Positions 6,268 through 14,213 of a DNA stretch of 15,113 nucleotides are shown piece by piece (position 1 is the first letter of the stretch; each line of letters opens with the position of its first letter). The notes beneath the pieces are model-generated. The model ran no database searches, had not been told where the DNA came from, and saw only the letters and a list, made by a program, of their open reading frames with translations. Where the stretch lies: the NCBI GenBank assembly GCA_030641665.1, contig DAOWHA010000070.1, forward strand, positions 1 through 15,113, in the 5' to 3' direction. Origin of the DNA: JAGLTA01 sp023142625 (GTDB taxonomy: Bacteria; Patescibacteriota; Patescibacteriia; JAACEG01). The position numbers and the translations under genes were made by a program.

Positions 6268-9192
6268 ATGGCGAAAGTAAAATTACAAAAGAATAGGGCA
6301 AAAGTTTTAAAGCAGAAAGTTGCTAAAAAGAGCGCTAAACAAAAAGCGGCAAAAAAAAGTTCGGTTAAAAAAATATCCGCGAGAAAATTTATAGTTAAGA
6401 AAAGCGTTAAAGTTAAAAACAACGCGGCAAAAGCGGTAAAAAAAATAGTTAAAAAAAAATTGTCTGTTAAAAAAAGTGACGCGGCAAAGAAGATTAAAAT
6501 GAAGAAAAAAAACAGAATAAAAAAAATTGATATTAAAAAAAATAAGACAGAACAATCATCTCATAAAATTAAAAAGAAGACAAAGAGTAAAAAAAATTTA
6601 TCCGTTAAAATTGCGGAAAAGCAAACAGACAATTTTTTGAATTTAGAGGAAAAAGAAGTTTTAGAAATTAAGGAAGAAATTACAATACCAGAAGAGCAAG
6701 ACAGCAAATATAAAAGAATACAAGAAAAATATGATTTTTTTGAATCAGTTTTTTTGCATAACAAAGGGGGTAGCACCAATGAAATTAAGCAGAATATAAA
6801 AATTGCCAAGAGTAAAATTTTTTTTAATAAATTTCAAAAATTTTTTTCTAAAAGAAGCCGGCAATCAATCGGCGAACAGGAAAAACAGGAATATTTGAGT
6901 GATAATTCAGCCGCTATTTTTCAGCAAGTTTCTAAAAATATCAGTAAAATTAAACTGAATTTTTTAAAGCGCGAAATTAACAATGAGTTAAAATTAGGAT
7001 TTTTAAGGACTTTAATTTTTCCAGTTTATACTTTATGGAAAGGATTGGAAAATTTTTTTATTGATTTTTCCAATATTGGCTATGGACGGCTGCCGCATAT
7101 TTTTAGATTTTCTTTGCCAAGTTTTTGGAAAAAGTCTTTAGTTGGATTTATAATTGTCTGTTTTGTTCTGATTTTGCCGTTTGAGGCTGCTTTTATATAC
7201 AAAGCCAATAAGTATGAAAAAGGGAAAGTTTTAGGACAAGCCAAGTCTGCCGTGGAAGAATTAATAATAGGAGGGGAATATGCGATAGATAATAATTTAA
7301 TGGAAGCAGCAAAGTATTTTAACAGATCTTTTGAAAAATTTCAATACGCCCAGCAGACATTAGACGACTCTAATTCTATATTAGTGAAAGTTTTAAAAAA
7401 TATCCCAGCAGACGGCGGAATAGTCTTAAGCGGTGATAATTTACTGTCTTTTGGCGAGAATATTTCTAAAGCAGCATGCAGATTAAACGCATCCATTGAA
7501 ATAATTTTAGAAAACAAAGATACTATTTTTAACAAAGACAGCATTTTAATAAACAATAAAATCGTTCCAACTTTTGCTTTTCGCCAAGGATTTTTAACAG
7601 AGGTTAACGGTTTATTGGAAAATATTTTTTTAGTTAAAAAAGATTTAGAGGCTGCGCAAGAAAATTTCAACAGAGTAAAATTAAACGCATTAAATAATGA
7701 GCAAAAACAAATTTTGCTTTTAATAAAAGAGAAGTTGCCGAATATTATCAGCATTATCGGCGATTTTTATGAATTATTAGACGCAAGCGTTGAGATTTTG
7801 GGCAAGGACAGTTTTAAGCAGTATCTCATAATTTTTCAAAATAATTATGAATTGCGCGCCACGGGCGGATTTATCGGAAGTTTCGCCGTGATAGACATTG
7901 ATCAAGGCAGAATTAAAAGGATAAATATTCCAGAAGGTGGCAGCTATGATGTTAGGGGAGGGCTTACAAAAATGATAAGCGCGCCTATACCGCTTCATCT
8001 GATTTCTCCTTTATGGCAGTTTCACGACGCTAATTGGTGGCCTGATTTTCCAACTTCAGCGCGCAAACTAATGGAGTTTTATGAAATTAGCGGAGGATCA
8101 ACGGTTGACGGCGTGATCGCTATAACTCCTGAAATAATTATTGATTTGTTGAAAATTACAGGTCCGATTGAGATGGAGGAATACGGAAAAATAGTTGACG
8201 CGGATAATTTTATGTGGACGGCGCAATATTTCGTTGAACTTGAATATGATCAAGAAGAGAATAAGCCTAAAAAGTTTATTGCCGATTTTGCTGATTTGCT
8301 TATCAGCAGATTAAGCAAGCAGTTTGAAGAAGGAAGCGTAAATATATTGGATATTTTTGCGATACTTAGTAAGCAAGCGAAAAGCAAAGGGTTGCAGTTT
8401 TATTTTGCCAGCCAAAAAGCGCAAAAAATTATTGAAAAATACTCTTTAAGCGGCGAAATAAAACAATCCTCAGGAGACTATCTGATGGTTGTTGATTCAA
8501 ATATTGCCGGCGGCAAGACTGACAGCGTAATTTCTCAAAGCATTAAATTAAATACAACAGTCGCAGGCGATGGAACCGCGATAAACAATTTAATAATAAA
8601 ACGGGCGCATAATGGCAACCCAGAAGATTATTTTCAGCGCGCTCGCAATGTTAATTGGATTAGAATTTATGTCCCCGAGGGATCAAGATTGATTTCAGCT
8701 CAAGGGTTTCGCAATCCGGATAGCGCTTTTTTTCAAGAAGCAGAGGCAAAACTTGACATAGACAAAGATTTAGCGGAATTAGACAGCGGCTTTAAAATAG
8801 ATGAATTTAGCGGTATAAGGATTTACAACCAGTTCGGCAAGACAGTATTTGCCGGATGGTCAATGGCTGATGTCGGGGAAATCGCGGCAATTGAATTAGA
8901 ATACGAGCTTCCATTTAAAGTTAAGCAAAATATTTTTAGCGATAATGAGGAAGAATCTATCAGTTTAATAAACAGCGTTTTTGATAAATTCAGCAGAAAC
9001 AGTGAGCTAATTTCAGATGACATTTTTTACAGTTATTTGTTATTAATGCAGAAACAGGCAGGGATTACATCGCAGTTTAGGCATTTTTTAAACACGCCGC
9101 AAAGTTGGCAGTCTGTTTGGAAAAATACAGATCAGTTTTCAGGCATTTTAGACAAGGATAAAATTTACGGCGAGATATTTAAAATAGAATAA
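6268..9192 (+). CDS. DUF4012 membrane protein with lysine-rich histone-like tail
   Basis: This 974-residue protein has four parts. Residues 1-118 are extremely basic: 45 of the first 110 are lysine, in patterns such as KKSAKQKAAKKSSVKK, with only three acidic residues, like histone H1-type tails. Residues 121-146 form an acidic patch. After a mixed region comes one membrane segment (about 291-311), so the tail should be cytoplasmic. The outer part holds a helical stretch (325-510) and DUF4012, recognised by NNYELRATGGFIGSFAVID (525-543), FHDANWWPDFPTSA (585-598) and DGVIAITPEIIIDLLKITGP (614-633). DUF4012 is a family of unknown function common in CPR and some Gram-positive genomes. The 'G-GSF...R...PDFP-SA' pattern recalls LytR-CpsA-Psr enzymes that attach glycans to the wall, which would suit the preceding genes; that link is my inference. 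The start has no Shine-Dalgarno sequence. Confidence 0.88.
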   Translation: MAKVKLQKNRAKVLKQKVAKKSAKQKAAKKSSVKKISARKFIVKKSVKVKNNAAKAVKKIVKKKLSVKKSDAAKKIKMKKKNRIKKIDIKKNKTEQSSHKIKKKTKSKKNLSVKIAEKQTDNFLNLEEKEVLEIKEEITIPEEQDSKYKRIQEKYDFFESVFLHNKGGSTNEIKQNIKIAKSKIFFNKFQKFFSKRSRQSIGEQEKQEYLSDNSAAIFQQVSKNISKIKLNFLKREINNELKLGFLRTLIFPVYTLWKGLENFFIDFSNIGYGRLPHIFRFSLPSFWKKSLVGFIIVCFVLILPFEAAFIYKANKYEKGKVLGQAKSAVEELIIGGEYAIDNNLMEAAKYFNRSFEKFQYAQQTLDDSNSILVKVLKNIPADGGIVLSGDNLLSFGENISKAACRLNASIEIILENKDTIFNKDSILINNKIVPTFAFRQGFLTEVNGLLENIFLVKKDLEAAQENFNRVKLNALNNEQKQILLLIKEKLPNIISIIGDFYELLDASVEILGKDSFKQYLIIFQNNYELRATGGFIGSFAVIDIDQGRIKRINIPEGGSYDVRGGLTKMISAPIPLHLISPLWQFHDANWWPDFPTSARKLMEFYEISGGSTVDGVIAITPEIIIDLLKITGPIEMEEYGKIVDADNFMWTAQYFVELEYDQEENKPKKFIADFADLLISRLSKQFEEGSVNILDIFAILSKQAKSKGLQFYFASQKAQKIIEKYSLSGEIKQSSGDYLMVVDSNIAGGKTDSVISQSIKLNTTVAGDGTAINNLIIKRAHNGNPEDYFQRARNVNWIRIYVPEGSRLISAQGFRNPDSAFFQEAEAKLDIDKDLAELDSGFKIDEFSGIRIYNQFGKTVFAGWSMADVGEIAAIELEYELPFKVKQNIFSDNEEESISLINSVFDKFSRNSELISDDIFYSYLLLMQKQAGITSQFRHFLNTPQSWQSVWKNTDQFSGILDKDKIYGEIFKIE

Positions 9193-9221
9193 TAATTTTT
9201 AATATTTTTAAAACCAATTTT

Positions 9222-10127
9222 ATGCCAGTAAAAAATACTCAAAACGATTTTCAAAAACAGGCGGAAGAAATCGTTAAAAAGAGCCATAGCAAAAAAGTCT
9301 ATTTCGCTATTGCGATTATTTTTACAGCGATTGCGATAGGGCTGTTCATAGGAATAGCCGTGATTGTTAATAATTATCAATGTTTAGAAAATAATAAAAA
9401 TGAGATAGATAATAAAATAGTAAAATTGGTTAATCAAAAAAGAGAGTGCATTAAAGAAGGAGAAAAATTTTATTTAAAACCCGGAGAGCTACAAGAAAAA
9501 GAATGCTGTAATAATTTAAAAACAGGAGCTGTTTATTCTATAATTAAAGATGAATGTATTCCTGAAACTATAGCCTCTATTTGCATTGATTGTCCTAATG
9601 ATGTTTGTGGGCTTGGTGAAAATAAGTGCAACTGTCCTGAAGATTGTAAAGAAGAGCCCGACACTTTCGATTGGCAGACTTATCGGAATGAGGAGTTTGA
9701 GTTTGAGTTTAAATATCCTGTAATAGGAGGCGCAAACAATGAAGAAATATTTATAAAAGAAAAAAATAATCGGATTGAAGTTTGTGTTAAACCATACGGA
9801 GATAACGACTGGTGCCATAGTTTAAGATATTATGAAAAACCAAAGGAAGAAACGATTGAAAGTTCAATCAAACGACAAATTTTAGATGAAGATGAGCAAG
9901 CTATTTGTACAATTGAAAAAGCAAGTTTTGGTTTAGAAAATAGATTTAAAATGTATTATAGTATTGATTGTCCGACTCCGAGCGTTGGCGGACCTTCCAA
10001 ATTTGCTTATAATACTTATATAATTGATTCTAATCATCCAGAATTATTTTTTATGTACTCAATAGGACATGACAGGATTTTTAATGTAAATAAATGGATA
10101 GATTCAATCAAATTTATGGAAAAATAG
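9222..10127 (+). CDS. membrane-anchored cysteine-rich protein, one repeat module
   Basis: I do not recognise a named family. The 301 residues begin with a basic stretch, then one membrane segment (about 26-50), so the rest should lie outside the membrane. Residues 54-142 are cysteine-rich and end in CIDCPNDVCGLGENKCNCPE (121-140), a motif like the 'CG-GEN-CNCP-DC' of many secreted archaeal and CPR proteins. The C-terminal module (150-301) starts with DWQTYRNEEFEFEFKYP and ends with SIKFMEK. It is homologous to three modules in the next gene, and the resemblance in its opening 51 bases extends to the DNA. Such modules in CPR surface proteins are sometimes likened to PsbP-like folds. A binding or structural role outside the cell is likely; disulfides are plausible. 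It starts 29 nt after the DUF4012 gene and has no Shine-Dalgarno sequence. Confidence 0.75.
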   Translation: MPVKNTQNDFQKQAEEIVKKSHSKKVYFAIAIIFTAIAIGLFIGIAVIVNNYQCLENNKNEIDNKIVKLVNQKRECIKEGEKFYLKPGELQEKECCNNLKTGAVYSIIKDECIPETIASICIDCPNDVCGLGENKCNCPEDCKEEPDTFDWQTYRNEEFEFEFKYPVIGGANNEEIFIKEKNNRIEVCVKPYGDNDWCHSLRYYEKPKEETIESSIKRQILDEDEQAICTIEKASFGLENRFKMYYSIDCPTPSVGGPSKFAYNTYIIDSNHPELFFMYSIGHDRIFNVNKWIDSIKFMEK

Positions 10128-12187
10128 AAAACGCAAAAAACGGCTAATTTAAATTTTTAAAAACAAAAAAAATGAAAAAAGAATCTTTATCAATTATTAT
10201 AGTAAAAACGCTTTTGGCTGTGGTTATTTTTGCGGGGATGGGGATAATTATTATCGGTGGGGGATATATTGTTGGGGAGTATTCTAAAAATAGAGAAAAT
10301 AAAGGCGCTATAAAAGAGCCATCTGAAGAATGGAGAATTTGCAATCAAGATTCTAATTGTATTGGAATTAGATTGGGTTGTGCTTGCTATATAGAAGATG
10401 CGATTAATAAAGTTTATTTAAATAATTGGACAAATATTCTACAAGAAAGATGTGGTGATAATTGTATGATGGATTTAAGACTTCAACTTCCTTCTGACAA
10501 TACAATTAATAAGGCTGTTTGTGAAAATAGCAGATGTGAGCTTAGGCAGGAAAAAGAAATTAATTGCACTCAAAATGCAGCTTTAGATTTTCTTGATGAC
10601 AAACAGGGAAATGATCCTTGTGATAGATCATGCGAATTTGACAGCGATTGCAAATTAGAATGCGGTTGTGAGTGTATCTCAAAAGATGAAGAATGCGAAT
10701 ATACGGGAATTGAATGCGAGATGCCCAATCCTGATTATGGCTGTCAATGTGTTAATCAGAAATGTAAATATAATTATATAGGAACTAATGCTGACACTTC
10801 CGACTGGCAGACTTATCGGAATAAGAAGTTTGGGTTTGAAGTGAAGTATCCTAAAGAGTATGAAAAAAATAAAAACTACAGTATTTGGAAATTGGACGAA
10901 GGTGGGATGGGTCTTATAAGTGAATGGGGGATTAACAGGGGACAGGAAACAATATTTGTAGTTTCAGTTTATCCGAAAATAAAAAAAACAGAAGTATTAA
11001 ATCATTTTAATCATCAGATATTAGAAGATAAGGTACTATTGAATAATGTTGAAGCAAAAAGATTAAAAGGTATGGGAATATATGACGATTTATTTATAGA
11101 GCAAGAAGAATATTTTTATATAATTCACAGTTCATTTTCTTCAAATGTAAATATTTCAGAATATCAGGAATATAAAAATATCCTTTCCACTTTTAGATTT
11201 ATAGAAAAAGACATTTCCGATTGGCAGATTTATCGGAATGAGGAATATGGATTTGAGGTAAAGTATCCAGAGGATTATAATATTGTTGCATTCCCTCAAT
11301 TAAATGAATATCAAAAAAGTCAAGGCATGATATATCTATCCTATTTAAAACATTCCGATGTCAATGCCTCAATTTCTATTCGGCTTACAAGCATAAATTT
11401 TAATTTACAAGACATTAAGCAACGATTTGCTCCTACTGGCAATGAAAGTTTTCCAGAACAGATAAGGGCAGGACAAAACACTTTTTATTTTTATGGATTT
11501 GGCGGAGGCGGCGTTTCTTATCCTGATAATTATTTTTATAATCTAAACGGCAAGGTTTTAATTATTAGTTTTGACGATCCTTATATTAGAACTAAAACTT
11601 TATCTAATGAAACACGACAATTAGAGTCTCGGATTCTTTCTTCGTTTAAGTTTATAGAAAAAGACGATATCTACAACTGGCAGACTTATCAGAATGAGGA
11701 GTTTGGGTTTGAGGTAAAGTATCCGGAAAATGATGCCCATATTGGACTTGGAAAGTTTAAAGTTGAACAGATTGAAAATACTTTTTATATTGCCCACTAT
11801 GATTATAAAGATATTACCAAAGGTCAATTCGTAAAAATTTTTACAAAGGACAGCAAGGATAGTTTAAAACAAGCAATAGAAAAAAGGTTTTTAAAGAAAT
11901 TTTCTAAAGAAGAATGTTTTGTAAATGAAAAAAATATTAATTATTTATTTAATTATTCAAAAAATTGTATAGTATTATCAGCTATTGATTATCCAAACAG
12001 AGAGGAACATCCGTTTGAAAATAAAAATAATTGTCCCTATGCTGCATTTAACGGAAAAAGTTATTTTTTAATGGACATTAATTATCCTGATAAATTTGCT
12101 TTTTTTAGTATAGGACAATATTCCATACCAGCCGCATTAGAAGGAGTTGAAATTTTTTGGCAAGATACTTTCAAATTCATAGAAAAA
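9669..12187 (+). repeat. four copies of a ~140-170-residue module in two adjacent genes
   Basis: Copies lie at 9669-10124, 10802-11209, 11219-11662 and 11675-12187. Each starts with [DN]WQ(T/I)Y(R/Q)N-x-x-(F/Y)-x-FE(V/F)KYP and closes with F(K/R)F(I/M)EK or the related IKFMEK. The first 51 bases of copies 1 and 2 match at 43 positions and of copies 2 and 4 at 44, including most silent sites, whereas the module interiors differ strongly. Copies 1 and 2 also share the bases just upstream (GACACTT-CGA). Confidence 0.8.
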
Positions 12188-12190
12188 TAA
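10172..12190 (+). CDS. membrane-anchored protein, two Cys-rich and three repeat modules
   Basis: This 672-residue protein is an enlarged paralogue of the preceding one. A short basic start and a glycine-rich membrane segment (about 8-36) put the rest outside. Two cysteine-rich modules follow. The first is residues 54-125 (RICNQDSNCIGIRLGCACYI, later CENSRCEL). The second is 150-199 (CEFDSDCKLECGCECI, later CQCVNQKCKY). Both follow a 'C-x-x-D-S-x-C ... C-x-C ... C-x-x-x-x-C' plan. Three modules then begin at residues 211 (DWQTYRNKKFGFEVKYP), 350 and 502, each closing with F-x-F-I-E-K. Domain duplication is obvious; function is unknown. Compared with the glycan genes it uses few GCG or CGC codons, and arginine is mostly AGA, which may point to a different origin. 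It begins 44 nt after its neighbour and lacks a Shine-Dalgarno sequence. Confidence 0.75.
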   Translation: MKKESLSIIIVKTLLAVVIFAGMGIIIIGGGYIVGEYSKNRENKGAIKEPSEEWRICNQDSNCIGIRLGCACYIEDAINKVYLNNWTNILQERCGDNCMMDLRLQLPSDNTINKAVCENSRCELRQEKEINCTQNAALDFLDDKQGNDPCDRSCEFDSDCKLECGCECISKDEECEYTGIECEMPNPDYGCQCVNQKCKYNYIGTNADTSDWQTYRNKKFGFEVKYPKEYEKNKNYSIWKLDEGGMGLISEWGINRGQETIFVVSVYPKIKKTEVLNHFNHQILEDKVLLNNVEAKRLKGMGIYDDLFIEQEEYFYIIHSSFSSNVNISEYQEYKNILSTFRFIEKDISDWQIYRNEEYGFEVKYPEDYNIVAFPQLNEYQKSQGMIYLSYLKHSDVNASISIRLTSINFNLQDIKQRFAPTGNESFPEQIRAGQNTFYFYGFGGGGVSYPDNYFYNLNGKVLIISFDDPYIRTKTLSNETRQLESRILSSFKFIEKDDIYNWQTYQNEEFGFEVKYPENDAHIGLGKFKVEQIENTFYIAHYDYKDITKGQFVKIFTKDSKDSLKQAIEKRFLKKFSKEECFVNEKNINYLFNYSKNCIVLSAIDYPNREEHPFENKNNCPYAAFNGKSYFLMDINYPDKFAFFSIGQYSIPAALEGVEIFWQDTFKFIEK

Positions 12191-12215
12191 TAAAAATTAG
12201 CCAGTGAATAAGAGT

Positions 12216-12244
12216 TTGGCAATTTGTTAAAATATAGTTATAAT
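12216..12244 (+). promoter_or_regulatory. strong sigma-70-type promoter
   Basis: TTGGCA (12216-12221), exactly 17 nt, then a perfect TATAAT (12239-12244). It lies in the 90-nt gap before the gene at 12281, so transcription should start near 12251 with a leader of about 30 nt. It is the best promoter match in the window and would drive the Ig-repeat protein gene and tgt. Confidence 0.65.
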
Positions 12245-12280
12245 GATGTTATAAATTTAATATAAAAATAAAAATAAATT

Positions 12281-14212
12281 ATGCTTGGATTTAAAAAAAA
12301 GAAAAATAATAATAAAGAAGAAGTTGAATTTCAGAGTAAAAAAATAATGGACGATTTAACTGATATTTATCAAAACGGAGATGTTGATTATACAGATGAT
12401 ATGGGAAAGCTTAATAAGGCGCCAAAAAGCGCTATCGCGCGATTTTTTACAATGTTTTTATCCTGCGGTTTTTTGGCTATTGTTTTAATTATGGTCGCAT
12501 GGGTAATTGTTTCCCGCTATCAAACCGAACCTTCTGAAATGAAAAATAAAACAGTCTCTTTAAGCATTGAGTGCCCGGACATAATTTCTTCAGGAGATAA
12601 AATTATCTGTAAAATAAAATGCGAGAATAAAGACAAATCTGCTCTCACGAATTTGCAGTTGCAAATTGATTACCCCGAAGGATTTATTTTTGAGTCATCT
12701 TCAATTGAGCCTGAAAAAAGTTATTATAATAATATTTTTTATTTATCAAACATTAGTCCATGGGGAAAAGAAGAGATTGAAATTGTCGGGCGGCTTATTG
12801 GAGAAAAAGACTCTGTCAAAAAGTTGTCCGCGAATATTGCTTATGAGCCGGATAATTTTTCTTCTGAATTTACGGAATATGCCAGCGTTTCTATTAAAAT
12901 ATCAGCGACCGTGGTTAGTATTGGCATATCAGGACCAAAGCAAATTTTATCCGACAAAGACGCTGAGTATATTATAAAAATCAAAAATAATTCCAAAGAG
13001 GGCATTGAAAATTTGCGGCTCACGGTTTTATATCCTGATAATTTCTTGCCGAAAGAATTCAGCAGGGATCCTGATAAATACAGCGAATCCGACGGGTATA
13101 ATTTATGGGACATTAATAATTTAAACGCGACAGCCGAGATAGAGATAAAGATAGCAGGTATTTTTTCTAAAGATATAAAAGATGATCAAGAATTTAATGT
13201 TAAACTGGAAGTTTCTGACAAGCAGGGAATTTATAATCCAATAGCTAAAAATAGTTTTATTTCCAGCGCCGTGAAAGAGAATGTGAAACTTGATTTGATT
13301 TTAAACGGCTCAACTGACGGCAAGGCGGTAAGTTTTGGAAATGATTTAAGCTATTCATTGGTTTATGAAAATTACGGAGAGCAGGATTTGAAAGATGTGC
13401 GGATTAAAATGAGCATAAAAGGATATCAAGGAAATAAAGAGATTAATTTAATAAATTGGGAAAGTTTAAAAGATGAAAATAACGGATATGTTAAAGACGG
13501 AGAAATTTTATGGACAAATGAAGAGATACTTAAGTTAAGTTCTTTTTCGGCAGGAGAAGAAGGGGAGATTGATTTTTGGCTGCGATTAAACGCCATTAGC
13601 GATATTGCTTCCCTAATAGATGCTGACGGAGGCGATTTAACGATAAAAAGCGCTGCGGACATTATTGTCGGCAAGGTTGAAGATGTTGAAGTGGAAATGG
13701 TTATTAAGAGCAATGAGATAGTCTGTGATTTGAACACTAATTTGATTTTTAGCGCGCAGGCGCGATATTTTAATGATGATAACATCGCTGTAGGGTCGGG
13801 ACCGGTGCCGCCAAAAATAGGCGAAACAACGAAATATAGGATTTTTTGGAGCATTGCCAATAGTCTGCACAACACAAAAGAAGTGAGTGTTAAAACCGTT
13901 TTGCCGCAGAACATTGAATGGACGGATAGAATTAACACTGATATGGGAGATTTAAAATACAGCGAGGAGAGCAGGGAGATTATATGGACTATCAGCGAAC
14001 TCCCGATTAAAATAAAAGAAGCAGGCGCGGATTTTGAGGTGAGCGCAACGCCGACAGAAGACGATTTGAATAAAATTTTAGTTTTAACAAATGAAACTTT
14101 TTTAACAGCGATTGACGATAAAACCAATTCGCAGATTTTCGCGAAAAACAAGCCTTTAACTTCTGATTTAGAATTTGATATGATTATCGGAGGCAAGGGG
14201 GTGGTGGAATAA
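12281..14212 (+). CDS. membrane protein with four Ig-like (DUF11/CARDB-like) repeats
   Basis: The 643 residues begin with a basic, then acidic, cytoplasmic part (MLGFKKKKNNNKEE), followed by one membrane segment at about 55-79, so the remainder is extracytoplasmic. The outer part is a series of beta-rich units at roughly 90-205, 206-333, 334-440 and 465-625. They share the pattern 'hydrophobic strand - S/L-G-D/N-x-x-x-Y/I - x(K/E)N - L-x-N/D-V/L-x-(L/V)-x-(V/I)-x-Y/L-P', as in ISSGDKIICKIKCEN (96-110) with LQLQIDYPEGF, and LSDKDAEYIIKIKNN with LRLTVLYPDNF. This is typical of DUF11/CARDB adhesion or stalk domains. No enzyme motif or sortase signal is seen. The gene has its own promoter, and its stop is one base from the tgt start, so the two are probably co-transcribed. 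The precise family is unknown. Confidence 0.75.
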   Translation: MLGFKKKKNNNKEEVEFQSKKIMDDLTDIYQNGDVDYTDDMGKLNKAPKSAIARFFTMFLSCGFLAIVLIMVAWVIVSRYQTEPSEMKNKTVSLSIECPDIISSGDKIICKIKCENKDKSALTNLQLQIDYPEGFIFESSSIEPEKSYYNNIFYLSNISPWGKEEIEIVGRLIGEKDSVKKLSANIAYEPDNFSSEFTEYASVSIKISATVVSIGISGPKQILSDKDAEYIIKIKNNSKEGIENLRLTVLYPDNFLPKEFSRDPDKYSESDGYNLWDINNLNATAEIEIKIAGIFSKDIKDDQEFNVKLEVSDKQGIYNPIAKNSFISSAVKENVKLDLILNGSTDGKAVSFGNDLSYSLVYENYGEQDLKDVRIKMSIKGYQGNKEINLINWESLKDENNGYVKDGEILWTNEEILKLSSFSAGEEGEIDFWLRLNAISDIASLIDADGGDLTIKSAADIIVGKVEDVEVEMVIKSNEIVCDLNTNLIFSAQARYFNDDNIAVGSGPVPPKIGETTKYRIFWSIANSLHNTKEVSVKTVLPQNIEWTDRINTDMGDLKYSEESREIIWTISELPIKIKEAGADFEVSATPTEDDLNKILVLTNETFLTAIDDKTNSQIFAKNKPLTSDLEFDMIIGGKGVVE

Positions 14213-14213
14213 A

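Noticed and set aside
12666..12977. Plus-strand 103-codon frame inside the Ig-repeat gene
   Set aside because: It lies out of frame within a well-supported gene and has no family-like sequence or start signal.
13426..14196. Long open frame on the minus strand (256 codons) opposite the Ig-repeat gene
   Set aside because: The opposite frame encodes a coherent membrane protein with repeated domains. The minus-strand product is serine/leucine/isoleucine-rich with no recognisable motif, as expected from antisense of AT-rich coding DNA. The other minus-strand frames were rejected for the same reason.
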